From Dysidea avara (taxonomy: Eukaryota; Porifera; Demospongiae; Dictyoceratida; Dysideidae): a stretch of DNA of 64,000 nucleotides. The position numbers and the translations under genes were made by a program. The notes under the pieces were generated by a model, which was not told where the DNA came from, searched no databases, and saw nothing but the letters and a program-made list of their open reading frames with translations. This document shows, one piece after another, positions 10,154 to 25,100 of the stretch (the stretch's first letter is position 1; each line of letters begins with the position of its first letter). Location of the stretch: contig NC_089274.1 of assembly GCF_963678975.1 (NCBI RefSeq), positions 50,166,900 through 50,230,899 on the forward strand, written 5' to 3'.

Positions 10154-13100
10154 TTATTTTGTAACATTGTATATTGTACTGATTTGAGTTGCTAAGGAAC
10201 GACACTGCTGGTCACTATCATCTTCAGACGTATCTATGAGTTGACATAGCTTGGTGTAATGTCAGTACATAGATCATGTGATCTCACCTTGTAGCCACTG
10301 GCTAACAGTAGTGGAAACTATAGTCACTGGTTGATGTATGGCGATGATGATTGACAGGCTTCGTAATGTTGACTGCCTTACAAATGCATTAGAATGTGAT
10401 CTGTACTGTAGTAGCACTTCTAATAAATGCTCACTCATTTTACCATGTCTAGTGTCCACAAGCTATAACAATAACATACATGCTAGAACTAGCTATGTAG
10501 TAAGGTTTAAGGGACAAGTTTTTGCTACATATGAAATTTGTATAACAATATTCTCAAAATTTCACTGACTTCAATCAGTACACGAGGGGTGGAACTCCAA
10601 TATATCCTGTACTCTGGTCTTTGTCCTTGGTCAAAGTGAAAGTCAAAAGTCAAGCTAGAATTTTGCAGCTGGTGAAAGGACAAGTGTGATTTGTAAAGTG
10701 TATACCACGATCGATACTTTTAAAATAGCAACGTGAACATAATTTTACTAAAATATACAGAATTTTGGTCAAGGGTCAAGTGCAAATTTTAGTAAAAGTC
10801 AAAGGTCAAGACATATTTTTTTGAGTTTGACCACTTTGACCGAGGATGAAGATCAGAGTACAGGATATATTGGAGTGCCACCCCCTTGGTACAACTAGGT
10901 AGTTCGCTTTAAAATTTGAGTTGCAAATATCTTGTCCCCAAAAATTTTGATTCATTAATATCTTACAGGTGTAGCACAGTGGATCATGTGAGCAAGAGTG
11001 TGTATCACATGAGCTACAAGTAAATCGTCCTGTTGACTGTCCTGCTCAAAATATTTCATGAGTGGATAGTAGAAGTGATTGACGACACTAGTAAACACAT
11101 TGATCCCATCCTACAATAGTAATGGTAACACATTGATCCCATCCTACAATAGTAATGGTAACACACTGACCCCATCCTACAATAGTAATGGTAACACATT
11201 GATCCCATCCTACAATAGTAATGGTAACACACTGACCCCATCCTACAATAGTAATGGTAACACACTGACCCCATCCTACAATAGTAATGGTAACACATTG
11301 ACCCCATCCTACAATAGTAATGGTAACACATTGATCCCATCCTACAATAGTAATGGTAACACATTGACCCAATCCTACAATAGTAATGGTAACACATTGA
11401 CCCCATCCTACAATAGTAATGGTAACACATTGATCCCATCCTACAATAGTAATGGTATCAAGGTTTGCTAATAATGTAAGAGTTGGTTATAACAAGGAGG
11501 AAGAAGAATTTGGAAGATTAGATGGAAAATCACTGCTCAGACATCACAACATTTGCAATATGATTTGTTGTCCTAAACTAGATACTGTCATAAAACAACA
11601 CATTATTCCATTATATCAAATTTTGCTAGTTACACTAAACCAGTGGATCATATTTAGCAGTACAAACTTGTAAACAACGTTAATAATGAATGGCCAAGGG
11701 GAGTTTCAAGGACCTTCTGTTGAAAAGACATTGATGACTTTAGATTTAGCTGAGGAAATATATAGAAATAATAACATACTACACCCATCCAAAAGCACCC
11801 CAGCTGTATAAAGTTTAGGTCAAGAAGGGTTAAGGTAATGGTAACACATGGTAACACATTGATCCCATCCTACAATAGTAATGGTAACACATTGATCCCA
11901 TCCTACAATAGTAATGGTAACACATTGATCCCATCCTACAATAGTAATGGTAACACATTGATCCCATCCTACAATAGTAATGGTAACACATTGACCCCAT
12001 CCTACAACAGTAATGGTAACACATTGATCCCATCCTACAATAGTAATGGTAACACATTGATCCCATCCTACAATAGTAATGGTAACACATTGATCCCATC
12101 CTACAATAGTAATGGTAACACACTGACCCAATCCTACAATAGTAATGGTAACACATTGACCCCATCCTACAATAGTAATGGTGACACATTGACCCCATCC
12201 TACAATAGTAATGGTAACACATTGACCCCATCCTACAATAGTAATGGTAACACATTGATCCCATCCTACAATAGTAATGGTAACACATTGACCCCATCCT
12301 ACAATAGTAATGGTAACACATTGATCCCATCCTACAACAATAATGGTAACACATTGACCCCATCCTACAATAGTAATGGTAACACATTGATCCCATCCTA
12401 CAATAGTAATGGTAACACACTGATCCCATCCTACAATAGTAATGGTGACACATTGACCCCATCCTACAATAGTAATGGTAACACATTGACCCCATCCTAC
12501 AATAGTAATGGTAACACATTGACCCCATCCTACAATAGTAATGGTAACACATTGATCCCATCCTACAATAGTAATGGTAACACATTGACCCCATCCTACA
12601 ATAGTAATGGTAACACATTGACCCCATCCTACAATAGTAATGGTAACACATTGATCCCATCCTACAATAGTAATGGTAACACATTGACCCCATCCTACAA
12701 TAGTAATGGTAACACATTGATCCCATCCTACAACAGTAATGGTAACACATTGACCCCATCCTACAATAGTAATGGTAACACATTGACCCCATCCTACAAT
12801 AGTAATGGTAACACATTGACCCCATCCTACAATAGTAATGGTAACACATTGATCCCATCCTACAATAGTAATGGTAACACATTGACCCCATCCTACAATA
12901 GTAATGGTAACACATTGATCCCATCCTACAACAGTAATGGTAACACATTGACCCCATCCTACAATAGTAATGGTAACACATTGATCCCATCCTACAATAG
13001 TAATGGTAACACACTGATCCCATCCTACAACAGTAATGGTAACACATTGACCCCATCCTACAATAGTAATGGTAACACATTGACCCCATCCTACAATAGT

Positions 13101-16100
13101 AATGGTAACACATTGACCCCATCCTACAATAGTAATGGTAACACATTGATCCCATCCTACAATAGTAATGGTAACACATTGACCCCATCCTACAATAGTA
13201 ATGGTAACACATTGACCCCATCCTACAACAGTAATGGTAACACATTGACCCCATCCTACAACAGTAATGGTAACACATTGACCCCATCCTACAATAGTAA
13301 TGGTAACACATTGACCCCATCCTACAATAGTAATGGTAACACATTGATCCCATCCTACAATAGTAATGGTAACACATTGACCCCATCCTACAATAGTAAT
13401 GGTAACACATTGATCCCATCCTACAATAGTAATGGCAACACATTGATCCCATCCTACAATAGTAATGGTAACACATTGACCCCATCCTACAATAGTAATG
13501 GTAACACATTGATCCCATCCTACAATAGTAATGGTAACACATTGACCCCATCCTACAATAGTAATGGTAACACATTGACCCCATCCTACAATAGTAATGG
13601 TAACACATTGATCCCATCCTACAATAGTAATGGTAACACATTGATCCCATCCTACAATAGTAATGGTAACACATTGATCCCATCCTACAATAGTAATGGT
13701 AACACATTGACCCCATCCTACAATAGTAATGGTAACACATTGATCCCATCCTACAATAGTAATGGTAACACATTGATCCCATCCTACAATAGTAATGGTA
13801 ACACATTGATCCCATCCTACAATAGTAATGGTAACACATTGACCCCATCCTACAATAGTAATGGTAACACATTGATCCCATCCTACAATAGTAATGGTAA
13901 CACATTGACCCCATCCTACAATAGTAATGGTAACACATTGATCCCATCCTACAATAGTAATGGTAACACATTGACCCCATCCTACAATAGTAATGGTAAC
14001 ACATTGACCCCATCCTACAATAGTAATGGTAACACACTGACCCCATCCTACAATAGTAATGGTAACACACTGACCCCATCCTACAATAGTAATGGTGACA
14101 CATTGACCCCATCCTACAATAGTAATGGTAACACATTGATCCCATCCTACAATAGTAATGGTAACACATTGATCCCATCCTACAATAGTAATGGTAACAC
14201 ATTGACCCCATCCTACAATAGTAATGGTAACACATTGACCCCATCCTACAACAGTAATGGTAACACATTGATCCCATCCTACAATAGTAATGGTACACAA
14301 ATACTGGCTAGGTGTAGTCATACCTCATTTGGTGTACTAAGCTCTAATGCTGCAACTGATAACAACTCTAACATGTACAGTCTTTGCTCTATACTAAAAC
14401 CAGTGGAGTGAAACTGACCAATCAGGTAGCTTGAAACCTAATAATGATGTAACCCTTAGCATCACATGACATCATGTGATCACCTTTACAGGACAGTTGC
14501 ACAGCAAGCTTACTATGGCTTCCTTAGCAGCCTGTTTGCTTTCTTTAATTTGATTGGACGAATGCAATAACACTTTGGTCAGCTCTTCACACACCTGCAG
14601 ATCACATAATCAGCAGCACATGCTCCATTGACATCACTAACTTCATCAAGGTCGTGATGACTGGACTTAATCAAACTTGGTATTGCCCTAATGAACTTCA
14701 ATTGATCTGACCCTGAAGTATTGTCCAGTATACCTGCAGGTAATAGCAACTGTGAACCATAGATACAAGGGTATATATTGCTAGGAAATTCACACACAAC
14801 ATACCACCCAATTTGCTGATATACACACCCAAAGCATGAGGGCCAGGGATAAGGATGTATTTATCAGCAAAACCCGACACAGTCATGGTATAAGTGTCTC
14901 TAGGCCCACTCACCTGATAGGTGAAAGAACTACAGAGTACTAACCCTGTTCCTTTTATACATCAGTATCTGATGATCAATAGTAGTTTTAATAACGTGAG
15001 CTGTTATTCATATATCAATATGCTTTACACACAGTACCAGAAAAATTGTGATTGTGGGATCCGTTTTTTAGTTTTAGCATTTTGTACTACATTAAGTGTA
15101 CTAACTTTGCTATTCGGGCAATAAGTAAGTTAATACATTAAGTTAAGTAGTTAAGACTATAAGTTACTGTTTGTCCTCTTTGTATTGTTCTGTGGTCTGC
15201 TCAATGACTAACACGTGGTAGGTAGAAATAAATGATTATTTTATTGATTATTCATTATTAGTAACTGTCAACTAGTCGAAACTTGGCAACTACCCTGAGC
15301 CTAGCCTATAATCTGTAAACCCAAACCCATAATTAAATGCTCTGTGTTGCACAATATGAGTCAAAGCTTATTGTATCTCTCTGAATTGGTTGGGCAACAA
15401 AGCCATGAAGAAATATGAGCGGACACATACATTTTCAAAATACACTTTGCAACAGTTAACTTTCATACTTAATGTTGTTCGGTACAGTAGTCTTCACTTC
15501 CAGGCCCAGACATGGTCTTTGTGTAGCTTATCCATTTATAAGCACATGTGCGGAGGATTGACTAGCACACTACAAGTACTTTAGGCGAATTACTGTTGTA
15601 CAAATGCTCTAGAAATCTAATACAGTTATGGAATTGTAGAGATCCACCTTAGTTTACTGTCGTAGGCCACACCCAGGAGCTCTTAGCTTTCAGTATAAGG
15701 TGCAGGTGCCTATACCTACTAAGGTCCCGGCTTGTGAGGCTAAGTTGGGGCATGCAAGCCGAATCTCTGTGAGTATGCATTAGATTTCTAGAGTGTGTGT
15801 ACAGCAGTACATGGTGTATGGTACTGAGTAGCATGCTAGCCTATCCTCCGCACATGCGCTTATTATAAATAGATACTATAAGTGCTATTGGAAATCAATC
15901 TTTGTGTCTGGAAGTGAAGACTACTGTATAGAACATTAGTTAGTAACTTAGTAAAAGTTTTCTTAATTCTGAAGTATGAGGATATCAGCAAAACCCGACA
16001 CAGTCGTGGTATAAGTGATATATATCACTCTAGGCACACTCACCTGATGGGTGAAAGAACTACAGAGCAGTTAACCTGTTCCTTTTATATATCAGTATCT

Positions 16101-19100
16101 GATGATCAATATCAGTATTAGTCTGGTGCCGCCGACCCTATTTAGGCACTTATACAAGTGCCTCGAAAATAGGGTCTGGTCTGTCTAGAATCAAGGACTT
16201 GTGCCACCGTTACTGAAAACTGGTGTGTCCAATCAAATAGCAGTATTGCCAATTAAATGCATTTTGGCCACACGGCGTGAGTAAATACTAGGGCGAAAGT
16301 CACGAAACGAAAGTTGTGTGAGTTCTTTTTGTGTCAGGACGAATAAACCAAGGGACGACTTTCCATTTACTATTCGTGTGTAATAGACGCTGTAGTAATC
16401 AGAATCCTTACCTACGTTGTACTGTGTACTTTGATTTGTTTTTGTACTTAGCTAAATAATTAACACATGTATTAGCAGCTTTTCTTATGGTTATGTTAAT
16501 TGTATGTAATAGAGTAAACACACTATTTATGGACTTGTATTGCACCTTGTACTTGATAAACATGCTATTTAAGGTTTCTTTTTATAGTATAAATATAGTG
16601 TCTTGTATGTACCATGTATTTATTGTTGTGTAGTCTAAGATAAAAGTATTATCCTTAAGCGTGCAATTATTACCAGGCAGATATGACAGACGCCTTCCCT
16701 CGTAAAGTAGAAATATCGTCTCCACAGCCTAAACATCAACCGTCCATAGAAATTAACTGATTGAAACCTTTAAAACATCACTGTTGTGATTGAATTCTTC
16801 GCTGTTCGATATGTTTGTTAACGCGAGCCGCAGTGTAATTACGCATTCCTAAACACAAGTCCTTGATTCTAGACAGACCAGACCCTATTTTTGGGGCGCT
16901 TGTATAAACGCCTAAATAGGGTCGGCGGTGCCAGACTATATCAGTATCTGATGATACACCAATATCTGATGATCAATATCATTATCTGATGATACATCAG
17001 TATCTGATGATCAATATTAGTATCTGATGATCAATATCAGTGTCTGATGATACACTAGTATCTGATGATCAATAATAGTATTTGATGATACATTAGTATC
17101 TGATGATCAATATCAGTATCTGATTATCAATAGTGGTTTTAATAGTGTGGGCAAAAAGCTGTTAGAATGTTATTTATACGTCATTATGCTTTACATACAG
17201 GGGAAGAAAAATTGCAATTGTGGGATCTGGTTTGTTAAGTTTTACAACATTAAGCCTACTATATAACTTCACTATTGGGACAATAAGTTATTATAATAAG
17301 CAGTTAGGACTACAAGTTACTCACCTATTTTATCTAGTTGTCTTCTTTGTATTGTTCCATGGTCTGCTCAATGGCTGACACATGGTGAGTAGAAATACAC
17401 ATCCAAATGATTATTTTACTGATCATTCATTTAAAGATAATTGTCAACTAGTCAAAACTTAGCAACTACACTGAGCTTAGTCTAACTTGTAAACCCAAAC
17501 CCAAACCCAAACCCAGCTCAATGTAATGAATCAAAGTGTATTATATCTTTGAACTGGTTGGGCATCAAACCCACGAGCAACCATGTTCCCATAATATATA
17601 TACCACTTTAGCGTGGGCGTTTAAAGGTGCTACTTGGGGTAATAACTTGCATATTGCCTAGGGCAATATCATGGGAACATGGCACCCAACCTAGAGGCAC
17701 CCCCCTCAGGAAATTTTTGAAAATTAGACCCTCTGAGATTAAATATAAGAGTGATTTTAATAATTTAGCGCAGTGTAATTATAATGTTTATTGCACTGTT
17801 GTATTAGGTGATTGCTGTATTAGATGACTGCTGTATTAGGGTATCTTGAGCTTGAATTTTACAGCAAGCTTTCTGCCAAATACATACCACTTAGGACATT
17901 TTTACATATGCCATACTGATTTTAACTGAATATTTGCCTGACTGTTGTAATAGGGTGACTGTTTTATTTCATAGAGTCACATAGTGTCTATATAAACGCC
18001 TTATATGATATATTACAAGTAATCCACTACTGTGCTGCATTGCTATGGAGCTTGGATGGTGTCTCCTAATGAGTCTTCCTGAGTCTTCAAGTCTATAGGG
18101 AAGATTTACACTGTTGTATGTCTGTTTATTGTATGTGTGGATAATGTAGCTATTGGCAGCTACCTAGGGGGCCCCTTACAAAGTGGGGCCCGGAGCAAAA
18201 TGCCCTAGTTACCCCCCCTGTCGGCGGCCCCAACTACTGTACTGTGTTGCACTTAGAAGGCTTCTCTGAGTGAATTTCGTTTGCGAGAAATACCTACCAG
18301 AGACGCTATACGTGATCTTCTAAGGTTGAGAAGTGATTCTGATTCAAATAAGGCATTGAATTCAAGCTTGAAGTTAGTCAGCTAACACTTCAGTACGGTG
18401 GAATCCTGTATTTTAGTCATTATAAGGTTTCTGTAGTACAGTGGAACCTCAGTTAACTGAACCCCTTGGGACCAGGAGTGGTCTTTAAGTCTGAAAAATC
18501 TGTATATCTGAAACTGTGCATAAAGAACTTGTATTATCAACTACCCTAATAGAACAGTTACTACTCTAATAGAGCAGTCATTTTAGTTCAGTTAACTGAG
18601 AATCCGGATAAGTGGGGTCTGGATAACTGAGGTTCCACTGTATATGGAGATGCAGTAATGGCCAAGAAGAACTTAGAAATTTATCGAGCTTGAGGGTGGA
18701 TGACAATCTGTGGAATACAAGTTACACTAGTTTAATTTGGATGAATCTTTTGATTTTTAAACCTGCACCATGACCAGTACTTATAGCTACAGAGCGTGTA
18801 CAAACAATAAATCAATTTTACTTAGTTTAGTTGAATGCCATTTTAAATCTGGGAGTGCCATAATGGGTGATAACTAAGTTATAACTCAGTACATATAGAG
18901 TTTGCCAACAGCAGCACCTCGTTATCTTTATGGCAGCTGCTTATTCATCTTGTGCAATGAACTGCTTATTCATCAGCTGCTTATTCATCTTGTGCGAATA
19001 CGTGTATGCGATACCTGAAATTTTTGCTTAGTATTGTGATTGTGAGCCTTACAATGCTGAAATTTCTAAATTAAGACTGGTGGGTTGAAATAAAGCTTGC

Positions 19101-22100
19101 ATTATAGAAGTATTTGTAATAGCTGAAATGGTTCACTTTAACATTTTCATCTAAAACACATGGCCATTGTAAGTTTAGTAGTAAATTTTATGGACAAGGT
19201 AAGCAAAATATCACGTGATCACCAGGTATCAAAGTTCTGATTCTTCATAAAAAGTACTTGATACCAAAGTACTTATATATTGTTACTTGTAACGCCCACC
19301 CTACTTGAGCAACATTCCTTTGAAAACCATAGCACAAACTGTTCAAGTGGTAGAACGCCTGACTAGCGTATAGGAGGTTGTGGGTTTGAATCCACATGTT
19401 GGCAGATTTTCTTTCTAAACAGTACCTTTTTGTACACACCTTTTTTAAACTTTAGCTCATAGTATCTAGGCATGCAAAGCATGGAATTTTATTTAAATTA
19501 AATGTCTATCATCTGGCAAATCATGGTTTCCTCCCTCATAAGTGCTTTTGTTATAGAGCAATGAAGGCATTGGTGTACGGAAGGATCACTGAAAAGTTGA
19601 GCTACATTCCTGCCAAAACCACTGATAAACAACTATGGCTATTTGTGCACCCCAAGTTATTATAACCAACCTGGGTTCAATCCCCGCCTTGTTCATAACT
19701 TTTTCTCTCTCCACTTTTGGGACCTTTTTGATGCACCTTTTTGTTCTATCTGTTCCATGCAAGTCTTCATCTACAAACTTTTATGCTCAGTTTTTCAGCA
19801 CTGGCACTTAACTGCCTCACATCATAGGGACTCTTATAGCGCTTTTGGGATAGGGCAGACAAATTGCCAACATATTTGTCCATCTGTGTGTTCATCCAGT
19901 GTGTTATATTAGAGTAATTCTTTCACACTTCAGCTGCAGTATCCTACATCTTTGTTTTAAGCACATAGGTGTGTACCGACATGCAAAACTGTTTGTTCAG
20001 ATTTATTTCAATACTGCTGTAGTAAATAGGCAGCTTGTATGATTGGACGGATACTACTGTGTATCTGATAAATGATATTACTGGCACCATGCAGGTACCG
20101 TAGTTTACAGTGTGTGAACCTTTCACTAATCCTGCTTACATCCTTTCACTCTAAAGGATCATACATTACCTTAATGGTCAGTTACACTGTAGGTGTTTGA
20201 AAAGCAGCAGAAAAATTCTAACCCGGCATTATTATTATTATTACTAGGACCGCGTCACATACAACCAAGTACATACACCAACGTGACAGCTCCCCGGTGA
20301 GGCTATTAGGTGGTGAATGCATTATCCCCAAATCAACTCAATATGTCACAGTAGTGACAGATATAACACAATAGTGGCATCGTAACTAAAGGCCACCAGT
20401 AGCTAAGTGCCAGTACATCATTGGTGTGGTATAAATGGCACAGTGATGTGTACAAAGTATATGTATACAAAACATACAGGAGAGAACTATACATTATTGC
20501 AGTATTGTATGCAGCAATACATTATAGGCAACATCACCATGCAGATAAAAATTATTAGCCAATATACAGCAATGCATATCAACATCAACTAGAGCTAAGT
20601 AAGGTTCATCAGTGATGTAGCAATGGCACAGTGATGGGTGACACACTATAGTTATGCATACACAACTTTCAGGAGATAGCTACACAATGCTGTAGGCGTA
20701 TGCAAGCCAGATGAACCAGATAAAGGAAGATAGCCAAGCCACTAGAGCCTAGTAGCTACGCCAGGTGAAGGCAAAAAAGATTAAGCACGTATTGAATTGC
20801 CTGACACCAACACAAAGAAAGTTCGCCATGCCAGCTGCACAAGACAAAATTGTTTACTTGTATTTTATATGTAACTGTAAGCATAGATAATGTATGGAGC
20901 GTGGCATATGCAGTTTCTTGTATTGTTTATTTATGTGAATGAATCCACTGGCAGCTGGCATGGAGACTTGAGATGTTACAAACATAAAAACTTACTTGTA
21001 ATCTTCTTCAAGTGGCTTCTGGCTCTCCTGCACGGGCATCACTAATCTTCTTCGCGCAATATGTAAGTAATTAAGCAAGGGTGTGGTACTGGGCATTATA
21101 TAGAATTACACGTATGGTCAAGTCATCAGCACAAACAGGAGCGACGATTATACGTTTGTGCCTTCATTCATAGGCGAATCTATCCCCGGTTAGTTCATGT
21201 CTCTAGGCCTCGTAGTTTTCTCAAACATTAATTATTTATTTATGACGTAATTTTAACCGCAATTCGTATTATTCTTAGTACTTGGTTGTATAACTAGGAC
21301 CGTGTCACATACAACCAAGTACATACACTAACGTTGCAATCTACCCATTGGGAAAGTATAAACAGTGCCATAGGAAACACTCAGAGCAGTGTGTGTGTAC
21401 CTGTGGAAATGATACATATGCATATGTACACAGGCAAGGGAGTTTAACTGGCATCAGAAAACCACAATACTAAAACACAACCTACACAAAAAAACCAAGT
21501 TAAGTTAGCTATATTGAAAGTAACTATATATTGTAGGTGTGATGTGTCTCTGAAGATGACTCAGCAGTGAAGTGAGGCTATGCAGAATAAGGGATATGGT
21601 GAAGGCACAATTAGCAATTGATCCCAATCAAGCCAATATGGCACAACAGACTCTGTTGTAACTAGAGGCCACTGGTGATGTACCTGTATATCAGCGGTGT
21701 GGCATTGGCACAGTGATCACAGTCTATAATATTATGCATACAGCCATGAACAACATACAGGAGATAGTTACACACTGTTGTATATGCAGCACTGCATCGG
21801 CTTCTTGTTTAGCTATTACAGACTCACAGTAGACTAGTAGTTAAGCCGAGTGGAAAATAATTCCAGCCGCCAGCAAGCCAGATGAAGGTGCCGGTATAAT
21901 GAAAATAATTCCAGCCGCTAGCAAGCCAGACAAAGGATGAAGATGTAGACCTATAATACAACTACCGGTACAAGTATTACATTACTCATTACCTTGCTGT
22001 TCCAGCTGGTTGTTTAAGAGCGCATCAGCTGGTATCCCAACTGGTCATCAGTAGTCTCGCGTGGCCAGACCGCTTTTTTCCGTATATTGGGTGGGGAAAA

Positions 22101-25100
22101 AAGGGTCTGGTGCAACTCCAATAGCTGTTTACTTCTGAGCCGTCCCTACATTCCGGGGACACTAATTGAATAACATTGGTCACAAAGGAGGTGCCATGAC
22201 GTCAGTAAGTTAACTAGAGATCTGTTTATCCTTTAAACGAATCTTAATTTGCTCCGATGTCTCTTTTATAGCGTCTTGAAAGTTAGTCCTCATCGTGTAA
22301 CAAGACTCACAACCGGAGCAGGAGTGTAGGAATACTTTATAGTTTTACTGACGTCATGGCACCTCCTTTGTGACCAATGTTATTCAATTAGCGTCCCCGG
22401 AATGTGGGGACGGCTCAGAAGTAAACAGCTATTGGAGTTGCACCAGACCCTTTTTTCCCCACCCAATATACGGAAAAAAGCGGTCTGGCCACACGAGACT
22501 AGGTCATCAGCTGGTCGTTCACTGCATGATGCCTGGAGCGCATATCCTACACACAAAATACACAGTTACAAATATTTAAACATACTTGTAATGTTGTTGC
22601 TTACCAGTCAAGTGGCGCCTAGGACGTTTACTAATCTTCTCATTCAAGCAATCTGTAATTAACAAGGGCGTGGTGCCGGGCGTTATATAGAATTAAATGT
22701 ACGGTAAAGTCATCAGCACGAACAGGAGTACTTATTATACGGTTGTGCCTTCATTCACAGGTGAATCTATCCCCGCTTAGTTCATGTCTCTAGGCCTCGT
22801 AGTTTTCTCAAACATTATTTATTAATTATTATTTATTCATTCATTATTAATGACGTAATTTTACCGCATTTCGTATTATTCTTAGTACTTGGTTGTATAA
22901 TTATTATGTGTAAAAAGGAAAGAAGGCAAAAGCCTATGATACCTTATCATTACAAAAAAAAGGTTAACTTAAGACTAAAGTTAGTACAATATAATTAAAA
23001 AATCAATTTGAGTCATTTGATCTGAGAAGAAATCATCAAGCTGGTTCTTAAATACATGTAGAGACTGTGCCATAACTACATAATCTGGTAAACTGTTCCA
23101 AGAATTTACTGCTCTTACTGAAACATTAGAGAATAGATTTTATATATACCCTTATTAACTGTACCTGTTAGTTTTAGGTCAATATCTTCTTCCAGGATTG
23201 AATCTTATTAAGCCCCATTGGAACTCTCACTCAAAATTGTTAGAATACCTCAAATAGCTGCAGCCATTTTATTTCGTGACATCATTTGGAATACGGTCTA
23301 TTGCCTTAGCTTACATGTAGTTTAACTAACCCTGCATGATGGCATAAGGATCATGTACTTTAAAGCACCATCAACATGCATGCTACACAGCAATACAGGA
23401 CACTAATATTTATGCTTGGTTACCAATATTGTCATATTAGTTGTCCTGCATGTAAAGCAGGTACCATACTCCATTTGTGTCATGATAGGGTTAGTAACAT
23501 GTATTGATGCAGACTGGAACAATAGATAGACTTAGGTAGGCTACAAATAGTGAAGTTAAGAATTGTGTAGATAATCCTAATTTCTTTGAATAAAGTTTAG
23601 TGGTTATGAACTATACATTGTAGGGATGTGTGATAATGAAATTTCGTCATTGTGATAATGTACCTCATTATCACGATTATCGCAATACTTGACTACACAA
23701 GTAAATACTATCAAGAGTTAATAATAGTGGAGGGGAGAGTGTCTAACGCTCTATAGGGCTGTATAAAATGAGCGCGTGTGAGCTAAAGGGCTTCAGCAAT
23801 CTTAACAAGCGACGTGTTAACGCATTCAATTATGGTTACGCGGCCGTTTCAGAGCTAGCATCATGACCGGAAGTTGAAACGTTGCTTAACCTCGACCGTC
23901 GTTCGAAGACGCGATGCGGTGTTACCTGGTCTGCCCTGTTGGAACCAAATACCACTATCAGCACTTCCCAAATATCGATTCTAGTGTCCATGAACTTGTG
24001 CAGCATCATTGATGTGACCTGACAAAAGTGACAATTGGTTCTAGTTGTCAAGTGTAGAGAATGCGACTAAACACGAGATTATCCGTGGTGAAGCCCTTTA
24101 GCTCCCACGCGCTCATTTTATGCAGCTCTATACAGCGTTAGACACTCTCCCCTCCACTATTATTAACTCTTGATATTATATTATAATGGTAACCTTACTA
24201 TTGAAACACATGTATGACTATATATAGAACAACAAAAGCTACAAATACACTAAAACTATTTATATTGTAATTTGCATAGGAGGATCAAAGTGATGCTGCA
24301 TATCATATTGTCCATACAGTACTAATCAGCTGCATAACTGTACTGTATGAGTCATACAGTACAGTTATGCAGCTAATTGGACAATACAGCACACTTGGAC
24401 AAATACAGTACAATTATGCGGAGAATTTATTTAAGGAATGTTACGTAAGCAACACACTGTAAATCGCTAAAACCAGCCAAACTAATCCTACGAGTTCGTT
24501 CTATGGCTAGGAATAGACACTTACTGATCATCTGATCACGAAGCTTTTAAACACGACTCCACTAAGATAGCACGATTGATCACGTGCGTGACATTGTAAA
24601 TCGCTAAAACTAGCCAAACTAATCCTATTAGTTCGTTCTACGACTAGAAATAGATTAGCTAAACACTTACTGATATCCTGATCACCGAAAATCGCAGCAG
24701 TTTGAGTACTAGAGAAAATCGCTCCGAGCAAGATGCAACCAGGGAGTACAATATAACAGTTAAAGCACCGCCTTGCTTGTGTGTATGAAAAATACAGCAC
24801 TTAGGGGGTGTCTTCGAGGCCAATACAGCACTCGGCTTCGCCTTGTGCTGTATTAGCCTCTCGACATGCCCCCTAGTGCTGCATTTTCCATAGAATCCAT
24901 ACACATGCACGACGGTGCTTTAACCATAACATATAGCCCACTTGACCACCTAACCAAAGTCCAAGTCATCCTCTGAGCATATTGTGAGGATCATCTTAGA
25001 GTTGTAACGCAGTGGGATACAGACAAACATTATAATAGCTGATGCCTAGCTAACTTTTGGGGTAGTATATATAAGATGAATATAAAATTGGAAATTTTAA

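Noticed and set aside
11092..11458. CRISPR-like array
   Set aside because: Units are contiguous with no unique spacers, and the window is clearly eukaryotic.
11820..14411. Long ORFs of 820-860 codons on both strands
   Set aside because: They are read-through of a 33-base satellite whose length is a multiple of three; three frames are open at once and the array lies in a TELO2 intron.
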